From contig PHBK01000018.1 in NCBI GenBank assembly GCA_002840565.1, forward strand, positions 1-64,000: a stretch of 64,000 nucleotides of DNA, written 5' to 3'. The notes under the pieces were generated by a model. It was not told where the DNA came from and ran no database searches. It saw only the letters and a program-made list of their open reading frames with translations. Both the position numbers and the translations under genes were made by a program. Shown in pieces: positions 53,020-61,088 of this stretch (positions within the stretch are counted from its first letter, which is position 1; every line of letters begins with the position of its first letter). Source of the stretch: Deltaproteobacteria bacterium HGW-Deltaproteobacteria-12 (lineage in GTDB: Bacteria > Desulfobacterota > Syntrophia > Syntrophales > Smithellaceae).

Positions 53020-54630
53020 TTATTCCCAGGATGGTTCCTCGCCGAAGCGGATAATCGGTTTTTTCATATCAGACATAGCGTTGACGATCAATTCGACCAG
53101 CCCGCCATAATTCAGGTTGCTGCGTTCCTTTGCATGGTAATAGTTGATTATGTCCCGGATAGATCCTTTGCAGTTCGAACAGGGGGCACAGACATATTTC
53201 TGCACCTCCGGTGGTTCACCATGAAAAGCCTGGAGAATCTGCAGGAATTTCTTGCGGGAGCTGACCAGATTACGCCACTGTGCAAAATTATATCCCGACA
53301 TGATGGCAAAACCGGACCCTCCGCCGCAGCAGTAATTCTCTACCCCATGGGGCGTCATTTCCCGCAACCGCGGGGCTATCTTTCTCAGGATGCGCCGCTG
53401 CGGCTCCACGATTCCCATGGCCCGCACCATGTTGCAGGGATCATGCAGGGTTACGGGGAAATTGTTCCGGACGGGATCAAAGTTGATTTTCCCGCTCATG
53501 ACTATATTTTCCAGTGTGACCATAGCCGATTCCCGGGGAATATTGAGATCGCCGGTTAACAGGCGGTCGGCAATAACTGTCAAAGCTTTATGCGCATGAC
53601 CGCACTCGCCCATAACTATTTTTTTGACTTTCAACCGGCGGGCGATATCAGCATGTTTAACCGCGACGCGGGAAAACTGAACGTCGTCGTACCAAAGTCC
53701 GTAATTTACGGCATCGTAGCCAACCGCTTCCGAGGCCATAGTCCACGAAATGCCCGCCGCTTGAAAAATAATGGCAAAGGCGCCGACATTTTCCGGCCAG
53801 GCCAGCATTTCCCCGGCATTGTGGAGCAGCAGAATATCCGCTCCTTCCACATCCCAGGGAATATCAACTTTATATCCGGTTATTTCCTCCATCTCTTCCT
53901 GGATGAACTCAACGCTGTCTTTCGCTGCCAGTGGATTCATCCCGGTGGAAGAACCTACCCGGAGATGCTGCACTGTTCCTTTGCTGTGGAGCTCCTTGGG
54001 GGCGATGCCCATTTCCTGGGAGAAAAGTTTGCGAATTTCGTGGTTGATCAGCCCATTGTCAACACCGATCGGGCAAACGGACGCACAGCGTCGACAGAGG
54101 GTGCAGCGGTAGGACAATTCTGCCAGACGTGCTATTGTAGTCCAATTCAGATCGATGTTGCCGGTCAGTCGGGAAGTTATTCTGCCGCCCGGCTTAATGT
54201 ATTTCCGATAAATCCGGCGCAACACTTCCGACCGGAAAATGGGGCGGTATATTTCTTTCCTGCCGCTCATTTCATACACGGGACAAGCTTCAGAACATGT
54301 ATGGCATTTGGCGCAGTGTTCCATGGACAGGATCAACGGCTGAAGAAAGGTCCAGTTGTTTTCTTTTTCAAAAAGTTTTTTCAGGCCGGAGAGAAACTGA
54401 CGAACCAGCGCCTCTTCTTCTTCCTTGCTTGCGGGTTTGGGGATGCCGATGGCCACAGTATCATCCAGAGAAGACTCAATGCTTTTGATCTTCTCCGGCT
54501 TCAGGGCGGCAATGGTTACCTGGTTGAAGTCTTCGTAAGGAGGCGGCAGAGGAGCAAGCTCTTCCGCTGCGATATGACACAGTTGATCAGACGGCATAGC
54601 AATATCGGATGGCTTCCGGGCGGCTTTCAT
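53020..54630 (-). CDS. Second DsrK/HdrD-like iron-sulfur protein
   Basis: A 536-residue HdrD-type protein, distinct from the canonical DsrK encoded downstream. It has an N-terminal extension of about 110 residues, then CAKCHTCSEACPVYE and CTLCRRCASVCP, followed by the catalytic-type region HDPCNMVRAMGIVEPQ...NYCCGGGSG and VCAPCSNCKG. It starts inside the stop codon of a DsrM-like gene, so the two form a pair. As a family it could reduce a disulfide, perhaps DsrC, but its partner may be another thiol or a soluble electron carrier. No receiver domain is attached here. Confidence 0.85.
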   Translation of the reverse strand: MKAARKPSDIAMPSDQLCHIAAEELAPLPPPYEDFNQVTIAALKPEKIKSIESSLDDTVAIGIPKPASKEEEEALVRQFLSGLKKLFEKENNWTFLQPLILSMEHCAKCHTCSEACPVYEMSGRKEIYRPIFRSEVLRRIYRKYIKPGGRITSRLTGNIDLNWTTIARLAELSYRCTLCRRCASVCPIGVDNGLINHEIRKLFSQEMGIAPKELHSKGTVQHLRVGSSTGMNPLAAKDSVEFIQEEMEEITGYKVDIPWDVEGADILLLHNAGEMLAWPENVGAFAIIFQAAGISWTMASEAVGYDAVNYGLWYDDVQFSRVAVKHADIARRLKVKKIVMGECGHAHKALTVIADRLLTGDLNIPRESAMVTLENIVMSGKINFDPVRNNFPVTLHDPCNMVRAMGIVEPQRRILRKIAPRLREMTPHGVENYCCGGGSGFAIMSGYNFAQWRNLVSSRKKFLQILQAFHGEPPEVQKYVCAPCSNCKGSIRDIINYYHAKERSNLNYGGLVELIVNAMSDMKKPIIRFGEEPSWE

Positions 54631-55571
54631 TTTGCCTCCTTGGGGGTTGACGATGCGATGTCCTTCCACGACTTTTGTCCATCCGCTTCAACGTGTTTGG
54701 CCTGCCAGGTCGGCTTTAGCTCCAGGTTTTCCCTGATGGCGGCTTCGATCTTCCCTCCGCGCAAATTCGGAGCGTCATCCCATTTGACCTGGTGATAGAG
54801 GAAATATTTCATGAACATGTGTGACATATGCGTCCAGGGAATGTAGGCAATCAAAAGTGATGCCGTGATGATGGTTAATGCGCCGGAAATACTCTGGGGC
54901 GGGTTGTAGGCATACAGAGACTGGCCTCCCGTCAGCAGTCCGTATGTATAAGCCTTTGCACCTTGCAGCCAAGGATCAGAAACGAATGCTGTGACCAGGG
55001 CGGAAAGAAAAAAGAGCAGAATAAATCCGAGATTGAAGTAGTCTGAAAAAGAGGAATAATTTCGCCATTGCTGATCTGCAACACGTTTATTGATGAGTGC
55101 CAGGCTGCCGATAGTTCCTACGACCAGGCCGATCCAGGCGCTTGCCGCTATGAGACCACCCAGAAAAAACCGCCCGGAGCTGCCCTCGATATAAATTGAA
55201 GGCAGCCACAAGAGGAGAACTGCATGAAGGACCAGTAGTCCGAAAGTTATCAGCATCAGGTACAATCCGGCGTGAAAGGAATAAGTTAACCACCAAAGTG
55301 GTTTGTTTTCTTTCCAGACGCCCCGGAGGAAAATAATCTCGGGCACCATATATTTCAGTTCGTTAAGATATGAACGATCTTCTTTCTTTTCCCACCAGTT
55401 CAATTCTTCCAGATAAGAACCACCATATACCGCTTTGGCAGCAGTTTCATGCTGCACCGGATATATCTCCCAACGTACATGAGTGGGGAGATATATTTGC
55501 CTGTAAACCAGGCGGCCGACCGCAAAGAGAAAAACAAAAATGCACAGATAAGATAAAATATAAAATCCCAT
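54627..55571 (-). CDS. Second DsrM-like membrane cytochrome b
   Basis: A 314-residue NarI-like membrane protein with about five hydrophobic segments. Histidines placed for heme b are in YSFHAGLYLML, VLHAVLLLW and WTHMSHMFMKYF. A soluble C-terminal tail of about 55 residues follows the last segment. It would draw electrons from menaquinol for the HdrD-like partner encoded next. AGGAAACAGCCT precedes the start. Confidence 0.85.
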   Translation of the reverse strand: MGFYILSYLCIFVFLFAVGRLVYRQIYLPTHVRWEIYPVQHETAAKAVYGGSYLEELNWWEKKEDRSYLNELKYMVPEIIFLRGVWKENKPLWWLTYSFHAGLYLMLITFGLLVLHAVLLLWLPSIYIEGSSGRFFLGGLIAASAWIGLVVGTIGSLALINKRVADQQWRNYSSFSDYFNLGFILLFFLSALVTAFVSDPWLQGAKAYTYGLLTGGQSLYAYNPPQSISGALTIITASLLIAYIPWTHMSHMFMKYFLYHQVKWDDAPNLRGGKIEAAIRENLELKPTWQAKHVEADGQKSWKDIASSTPKEAK

Positions 55572-55587
55572 AGGCTGTTTCCTTTAC

Positions 55588-55965
55588 TTATGTAAGTGTG
55601 CGGACAAGCTTCAGTATCTCTTCCGGAGATATGGGTTTGGGAACGAACCCTTCCGGCGCTGGTATCTGATGGCGTGAAGAGATGAAGCTTTTAAAATCCT
55701 CGGAGACACCGGTGACTATGATGATCGGGATCTTTTTCCATTGATCGTTCATTTTCATGTCGCGGAAAAACTTGACCCCGGATTTCTCCGGCATGGAGAT
55801 ATCCAGCGTGATCAGATCCGGAAGTTCCGCCTGAATGATTTGCATTGCCTCCTTGCCATCCTTCGCCAGAGTCGTTTTAAACCCTTGATCTTCAAACAAG
55901 GTAGAAAGGTAGGTGCGAATATCCTGCTCGTCATCTACAATCAAAATCAGTTTCTGGTCGGTCAT
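55588..55965 (-). CDS. Stand-alone response-regulator receiver
   Basis: About 125 residues forming a single receiver domain with no output domain. The acidic pair is in LIVDDEQDIR, the phosphoryl aspartate in LDISMPEKSG and the lysine in FVPKPIS. The start at 55965 follows AAGGAGGGA within the overlap with the kinase gene. A DivK-like relay or adaptor role is likely. In Desulfovibrio vulgaris the tmc electron-transfer operon also contains a DivK-like receiver and a kinase. Confidence 0.87.
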   Translation of the reverse strand: MTDQKLILIVDDEQDIRTYLSTLFEDQGFKTTLAKDGKEAMQIIQAELPDLITLDISMPEKSGVKFFRDMKMNDQWKKIPIIIVTGVSEDFKSFISSRHQIPAPEGFVPKPISPEEILKLVRTLT

Positions 55966-55979
55966 CATTCCCTCCTTGG

Positions 55980-57413
55980 TCATTTTTTCGGCGCTTTGGC
56001 TTCGGAAGAGGGCGGCTTCCGAGGAAGTTTCACAATCATGCGGGTCCCCTCATTCAACTTCGATTCTATTTTAATTTCTCCACCATGAGCCTGGGCTATT
56101 TTGTTGGAGATGAAGAGCCCCAGGCCTGTTCCATTTCCCCTTTTCGAAGAGAAGAAAAGGCTGAAGGCCCGCTCGCGGGATTCCTGGTCCATGCCGATGC
56201 CGTTGTCTTCCACTTCATATTCGATGTAATCCGAATAGCCCCGCAATTTGATGCGCACCACGTGATCTTTTTTCTTAGCATCCACCCGGCAGGCGTCCAT
56301 GGCGTTTTCGACGAGGTTGATCAGCAAGGATCGTATCGCCTTAAGATCGGCGTCAATGTCTCCGATATTGCGCTCCATGTCGCAACCAAAACTGATGCCA
56401 AGCTCCGCCGCCTTTATCCGGACGACTTCACAGACTTCGTCCGCTATTCCCCTTGCGGGAATTGTTTCCAGTTCCGGTACCCGATCCTTGGAATAATAGA
56501 GCAAGTCCAATACCATTCTCCGGATTCGGGTGATGTTCCTCTCCACCATTTTCCAGCCCTGTTCAAAACGCTTTCGATCATCTTTGGCAAGCCCCGTATT
56601 GACCAGGTACATCCCCCCGTCGAGACTGGTCAATAAACCTTTGATCCCATGAGAGATCGAACCTATGACCAGCCCAAGAGAGGTTAACTGGGACTGGAGT
56701 TGGCGGATCTGCGTGATATCGGTGATCATCTCGATGACATTCTTGATCTGCCCCTCAGCATTCCGGACGGGAGCGGTATGCACCAGAACATTAACCTGAT
56801 CCCCTTTTTGAGAAGTCATAACCTCCTCAGTCTGGTGGATCTGACCATCTTCAAACGTCTGCTTGACGATACAGGGAACACAAGCTTCCTCACGGTGCAT
56901 ATAAACCTTGTGGCATTTATCTCCGGATGAAACCCCGAAATCCTCCCGGAGCCTCCGATTCGCATCAACGATCTCAAGGTTGGAATCCTGAATCGAAATA
57001 TAACAAGGCACTTCTTCAAACAGTTTACGATATCTCTCCCGGCTGTCCCGCAGTTGATTCTGCAGGATTTTAATCTCGGTGATATCCGTTGCCATTCTCA
57101 TGACATGGGTAATCTGTCCGGATTCGTTGGTGATGGGCGTAGTATATACAAGCAGGGAAACTTCCGTTCCCAAGGCGTTGATGAACTTCTCTTCGTTCCC
57201 GTGGCACTGCCCATCCCGAAAGGTAAGCTCGACCGGACAATGCTCACAACGATCCGGCCGATGCTGATTGATCTGATAGCAATGCCGCCCTTCGAAATCG
57301 CCAAAGTCTTGGCGAAAACGCCGGTTGGCCTCAACGATCCGAAGATCCCTATCCAGGATCGTCAGGTAAGCCGGCATCCATTCGAAGTAGTATTTGTAAT
57401 GGTTGTCTATCAT
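55980..57413 (-). CDS. Two-PAS sensor histidine kinase with CxxC motifs
   Basis: A 477-residue soluble kinase, with no membrane segment. Two PAS domains (residues about 10-115 and 125-240) each carry a cysteine followed by a CxxC pair at matching places: GRHCYQINQHRPDRCEHCP and GDKCHKVYMHREEACVPC. The histidine for phosphorylation is in GSISHGIKGLLTSL, and the ATPase domain shows LLINLVENAMDAC, DNGIGMD and GNGTGLGLFISN. The duplicated CxxC sites suggest thiol, metal or iron-sulfur redox sensing in the cytoplasm. Its stop overlaps the receiver gene, and it follows the receiver-fused HdrD protein by 23 bases. Confidence 0.88.
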   Translation of the reverse strand: MIDNHYKYYFEWMPAYLTILDRDLRIVEANRRFRQDFGDFEGRHCYQINQHRPDRCEHCPVELTFRDGQCHGNEEKFINALGTEVSLLVYTTPITNESGQITHVMRMATDITEIKILQNQLRDSRERYRKLFEEVPCYISIQDSNLEIVDANRRLREDFGVSSGDKCHKVYMHREEACVPCIVKQTFEDGQIHQTEEVMTSQKGDQVNVLVHTAPVRNAEGQIKNVIEMITDITQIRQLQSQLTSLGLVIGSISHGIKGLLTSLDGGMYLVNTGLAKDDRKRFEQGWKMVERNITRIRRMVLDLLYYSKDRVPELETIPARGIADEVCEVVRIKAAELGISFGCDMERNIGDIDADLKAIRSLLINLVENAMDACRVDAKKKDHVVRIKLRGYSDYIEYEVEDNGIGMDQESRERAFSLFFSSKRGNGTGLGLFISNKIAQAHGGEIKIESKLNEGTRMIVKLPRKPPSSEAKAPKK

Positions 57414-57436
57414 GTAATCCCTATTTTCCAGTGCGT

Positions 57437-59185
57437 TTACGATGAAAGTTCATGAACTCGCTTTATCCCCAGAACCATCCGGATATTGTGCAACAAGGCC
57501 TCCTGGTCGATCGGTTTATCCAAATATCCATCGGGCGGAATGGGAGACTCGTAAATGAGCCGCCGCAACTCGGGCTTGCCGGTAATGATAAAGACCTTTG
57601 CGGAGGCGATCTCCGGATTGCTCCGGATTTCTTCGAAGACGTAACCGCCGTTTCTGCCCGGCATGGAGAGGTCCAATGTAATCAGATCGGGCTTTTCTTG
57701 GACAGTCAATTCCAATGCCTGTTCGCCGTCGGAGGCCTGAATAACCGTAGCGCCCTGATCCTCGAGAACCGTGGAGAGGAAGAGCAGGATGTCCGGCTCG
57801 TCGTCCACAACCATTATTTTATATCCCTGAAGCGGGAGGGCAACGGCGGCAACCGGGGCCGGCACTGCTACAACAACTCTCTCCGGAACGACCATGGCGT
57901 TGGCCGTCAGGCTGACGAGCTGTTCCACCTTCATGCCCAGCTTGTAATGCTTAATCACGTCGGACAAACCGTCCACGCAGTTATGGCAGGATGTGACCAC
58001 AACCTTCGTGCCTGTGGCTTGAAGCTGATCCGCTTTGATTTTTGCAGATTTGAGACGTTCGGGGGTATATTCCGACATCGACATCGCCCCGCCGCCGCCC
58101 GTGCAACAGAAATTCTCCGCCCGGTTCGGATACATCTCGTGGAAATCGGAAATCACCAGGTTCAACAATTCTCGGGGCTCCTCAAAAAAGCCACAACTCC
58201 TTGCATTGTTGCATGAATCATGGAAGGTGTATGATAGCTTGTTCCGGCTCTTGTCGACCTTGATCCGGCCTTCCATGATGTAGCGGAGCATGGTCATGAC
58301 CGAACTTTCCATTTCAAACGGCACTTCTTTCGCGGACCAGTTTGGCCCTTCACACCGGGTGGAACGGTATCCGTGACCGCATTCGGACATCACGAGCTTC
58401 TTCCCGCGCAGTTCGATGACCTTCTCGTAAACCCGCCGCGCGGCCGCACTTCCGAGTTCGTCATCTCCGGAGAAGAGGCCAAAATTGGTCATGTCCCACC
58501 CGTCGCTGGGCATGGTCCAGTTCTCGCCCGCCACATAGAAGATCCGGGCCGCATTAGTAATCGTCCGTGGATCGTATTTCACCTCCCTGGGATTGATCGT
58601 ATAGACGATATTGGCATCTTTCTTGTCGATGGGGATGCGCGCTGCGGGATCTTTGAATTCGTTTTCCAGTTCATCCGAGAGCCATTCGATGGTTTCCAGA
58701 TAATCCTGAGTCAGAACACCCATCTGGTTTCCCACTTCCCACTGATCTTTACTGACGACGGCAACCCCTTCCGGCATGATCCCCACGGAAACAAGCAAAC
58801 CCCGGGCCATACGGTTGAGTGTTGCAAAATCGACCCCCATAGGGCAATTGATGGAGCATCTCCGGCAATTAGTGCATTTCCCAAACACAATATCCTTGAG
58901 TTTCAGCAGATCCTCGTCGGTGCGAACATCCTCGGCACGGACCCACCAGGGGAAGACCCGTCCTGTCCAGTCGAAGTTGCGTTTGAATATCTTGCGAATC
59001 TGATCCGCTTTGTAGGCCGGAGCATAGGTCGGATCGTTCCTGTTGGCCAGAACGTAATGACAGGATTCGGTGCACATGCCGCAGTGAACGCAGGCAGCCA
59101 ATGAACCGACCATCTGGCGATTAAGCTTCCTCTTCATCCCCTCAACAAATTTTTTAGCTTTATACGATCTCAAATCCCGGATCAT
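57437..59185 (-). CDS. HdrD/TmcB-like iron-sulfur protein fused to a receiver domain
   Basis: A 582-residue protein. Residues about 30-440 are HdrD-like: CVHCGMCTESCHY and CTNCRRCSINCPMG for two [4Fe-4S] clusters, and the catalytic-type motifs HDSCNNARSCGFFEEP, NFCCTGGGGAM and VTSCHNC. A valine/proline/alanine linker (about 440-460) leads to a complete receiver domain: MVVDDEPDILLFL, the phosphoryl aspartate in LDLSMPGRNGG and the lysine in LDKPIDQEA. The frame is uninterrupted. The electron-transfer protein can thus in principle be phosphorylated by the kinase encoded next. The N-terminal half resembles DsrK, TmcB and HmcF. Confidence 0.88.
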   Translation of the reverse strand: MIRDLRSYKAKKFVEGMKRKLNRQMVGSLAACVHCGMCTESCHYVLANRNDPTYAPAYKADQIRKIFKRNFDWTGRVFPWWVRAEDVRTDEDLLKLKDIVFGKCTNCRRCSINCPMGVDFATLNRMARGLLVSVGIMPEGVAVVSKDQWEVGNQMGVLTQDYLETIEWLSDELENEFKDPAARIPIDKKDANIVYTINPREVKYDPRTITNAARIFYVAGENWTMPSDGWDMTNFGLFSGDDELGSAAARRVYEKVIELRGKKLVMSECGHGYRSTRCEGPNWSAKEVPFEMESSVMTMLRYIMEGRIKVDKSRNKLSYTFHDSCNNARSCGFFEEPRELLNLVISDFHEMYPNRAENFCCTGGGGAMSMSEYTPERLKSAKIKADQLQATGTKVVVTSCHNCVDGLSDVIKHYKLGMKVEQLVSLTANAMVVPERVVVAVPAPVAAVALPLQGYKIMVVDDEPDILLFLSTVLEDQGATVIQASDGEQALELTVQEKPDLITLDLSMPGRNGGYVFEEIRSNPEIASAKVFIITGKPELRRLIYESPIPPDGYLDKPIDQEALLHNIRMVLGIKRVHELSS

Positions 59186-59212
59186 TCGCTACTCCTGAAT
59201 CGATTTTATTTC

Positions 59213-59905
59213 CTATACATGCTTTGGTTTCGTCGCAATAGACCGCTTCATCGGGTAAACGCCGCGATGGCCCATGGTTCTCCCAAAGTAGAAGCGCGTA
59301 AACGGATAGTAGAGATAATGGGATATCTTGCTGAAAGGTACATACGCCAGAAAGAAGGCCGTCATAATGAAGTAGGTCATAAGTGGTCCTTCACCTAGAT
59401 CGGGACGATTGGGCGCGGCGAAAAAAGAAACAGCCGACCAAACCGTCAGCAGGGCCAGAGAAAAAAAGTCGTCCGGCGTGCTGATCAGACGAATCGCCGG
59501 GTTGCTGAGACGACGATATATCCGGTAGCACCCTATCAGAAAAGCTGCAGCAAACAGGGCCTGCAACAAACGAACAACGATGATCGGCTTCAGCAGGCCC
59601 GGGGCATAGGGTATGACAAAAGACATTGCGATATTCGCAGCCACGGCAAGATGGAAAATGACAAACTGAAGATAGAAGGGAAACATGCGGCGCGTGCTTT
59701 CCATGGACCAGGGCATGGCGATATTTGCCCAGGAAAAGACAATACCCTTTAATGACGAAGTGCCCACAGTGCCGGCAGGTGCCTGCCTGTCGCGGGGCGC
59801 CTTGTATTTCAACAACCAGCGAATACGCAAAATATAAACCAGAGCCATGAAACTTAAGGCCATTAACTGAAGATCGTCGGAAACAAAACGAAGAGTCTCA
59901 CTCAT
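59213..59905 (-). CDS. TmcC/HmcE-like membrane cytochrome b
   Basis: A 230-residue NarI-like membrane protein with about five hydrophobic segments. Likely heme histidines lie in IFHLAVAAN and KISHYLYYPF. Length is close to HmcE of the Hmc complex and shorter than DsrM. It pairs with the receiver-fused HdrD-like protein encoded 27 bases downstream. The start at 59905 is chosen because GTGAGGATG precedes it; upstream in-frame codons overlap the macro-domain gene. Confidence 0.8.
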   Translation of the reverse strand: MSETLRFVSDDLQLMALSFMALVYILRIRWLLKYKAPRDRQAPAGTVGTSSLKGIVFSWANIAMPWSMESTRRMFPFYLQFVIFHLAVAANIAMSFVIPYAPGLLKPIIVVRLLQALFAAAFLIGCYRIYRRLSNPAIRLISTPDDFFSLALLTVWSAVSFFAAPNRPDLGEGPLMTYFIMTAFFLAYVPFSKISHYLYYPFTRFYFGRTMGHRGVYPMKRSIATKPKHV

Positions 59906-59913
59906 AATCATCC

Positions 59914-60444
59914 TCACATTTTCTGAAGCTGTTCCTGAAAGGCCTTCAACTCTCTGTTATCCCGAAGGCAGAATACAACTTCCTTCGGTTCGGTGACCTT
60001 GTCCAAAAAATCCCGCGCAGCTCCCAGGGTCAATCGGGCGGATGCATCCAACGGAATCCCGTAGAAGCCAGATCCCATGGCCGGAAATGCTATCTTTTGA
60101 AGTTTGAGTTCCTGCGCTTTCTTGAGCGTATTGAGAATGGTTGCTTTGAGTTTGGTATCCTCGTCCTCTTCCTGAAATCGGGGACCGACAGCGTGCAGGA
60201 TGTGCTTAGTCTTAAGATTGCCGGCGCCCGTAACAACGACATCAGTCACGCTGGCGCTGCCATACTTTCTCAGCTCCTCCTGCACCTTGGGACCACCCTG
60301 GATAGAAATCGCCGTGCCAAATCCGGATCCCAATGCCAAATCGGGCCGGGCGTAATATACGATCCCATCCATATCGGGAATGTCAGTAATAAATCCAACC
60401 ATCAAGCGGATTATATTGTCATTCACCCTCAATTCATTCGACAT
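59914..60444 (-). CDS. Macro-domain protein (ADP-ribose binding)
   Basis: A 176-residue single macro domain. The binding loops are visible: ITDIPDMDGIVYYARPDLAL early, GSGFGTAI, LHAVGPRF, AFPAMGSGFYGIPLD (the GxxG phosphate loop). Macro domains bind ADP-ribose or remove it from proteins or nucleotides. The start follows AAGGGAGTTTGG, and the stop overlaps the region before the cytochrome b gene, so it is in the electron-transfer operon. No ADP-ribosyltransferase is recognisable nearby. A link to NAD metabolism or protein ADP-ribosylation is only a possibility. Confidence 0.85.
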   Translation of the reverse strand: MSNELRVNDNIIRLMVGFITDIPDMDGIVYYARPDLALGSGFGTAISIQGGPKVQEELRKYGSASVTDVVVTGAGNLKTKHILHAVGPRFQEEDEDTKLKATILNTLKKAQELKLQKIAFPAMGSGFYGIPLDASARLTLGAARDFLDKVTEPKEVVFCLRDNRELKAFQEQLQKM

Positions 60445-60736
60445 AACCAAACTCCCTTTTTATATCAACGACTCGAATGACCTCAACGAAAATTCAACAT
60501 CTGGGGACCCTGAAAGAAACCGGCGGGACATCATGCAATAGAGACAGCTCCGTCCGTATGTAAGACCATTCTTTCTCCCGGCAAAAAACATTAAAGCCAT
60601 ACTGTCATGCTCATGCCATGCAAAACATCGCCATCCAACGATGGGTAGGGTTGTGGAATTTTTTAAAGGCGCGACCCCCATTATTGCTGTATACGGCCTC
60701 TTTGCCTTTTTCCTGTCGGCTCTCACAGAGTAGCCA
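60445..60736. other. Gap between dsrC and the macro-domain gene
   Basis: About 290 bases. An 88-codon frame on the - strand is open but lacks a ribosome binding site and has no recognisable fold, so I do not call it. Short palindromic pieces (for example CCATCCAACGATGG near 60631) suggest a dispersed repeat. The gap separates dsrABDNC from the downstream electron-transfer genes, so a second promoter may lie here. Confidence 0.4.
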
Positions 60737-61057
60737 TCAGACGCACCCTGTCGGTTTCGAAAGGCCGGCCAGCTTGCACGCTCCCTTTGCCGGGCCGGTG
60801 GGGAACAACTCGTAGAGTTTCGTCATGTCAATACCGAGATCTTTGCAGATTTTACGGATCATGGGCGCAATGCCGAACTGCTGAAAATAATTGCGCAGGT
60901 AATTGATCACTTTCCAATGATCTTCCGTCAACGTCCCCTCGATATCTTCCGTATGAGCATAAGCCTGGGCAAATTCCTCGCTCCATTTATCCAGTTCCTG
61001 CAGAAACCCGTCTTCATCCACTTCGTATGTTTTTCCTGCTAATTCGATTTGTGACAT
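60737..61057 (-). CDS. dsrC: DsrC, sulfur-carrier protein
   Basis: A 106-residue DsrC with the full C-terminal arm: KGACKLAGLSKPTGCV carries both reactive cysteines ten residues apart, the last one second from the end. DsrC receives the sulfite-derived sulfur from DsrAB as a trisulfide and is reduced again by the membrane complex. Two-cysteine DsrC is the true sulfur-metabolism form, not the TusE or RspA type. TTTAGGAGGTATATC precedes the start, 31 bases after dsrN. Confidence 0.95.
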   Translation of the reverse strand: MSQIELAGKTYEVDEDGFLQELDKWSEEFAQAYAHTEDIEGTLTEDHWKVINYLRNYFQQFGIAPMIRKICKDLGIDMTKLYELFPTGPAKGACKLAGLSKPTGCV

Positions 61058-61088
61058 TTCTGATATACCTCCTAAATTCGATATTGAT

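Noticed and set aside
60460-60726. 88-codon frame between dsrC and the macro gene
   Set aside because: No ribosome binding site, no recognisable domain, and short palindromes point to a repeat rather than a gene.
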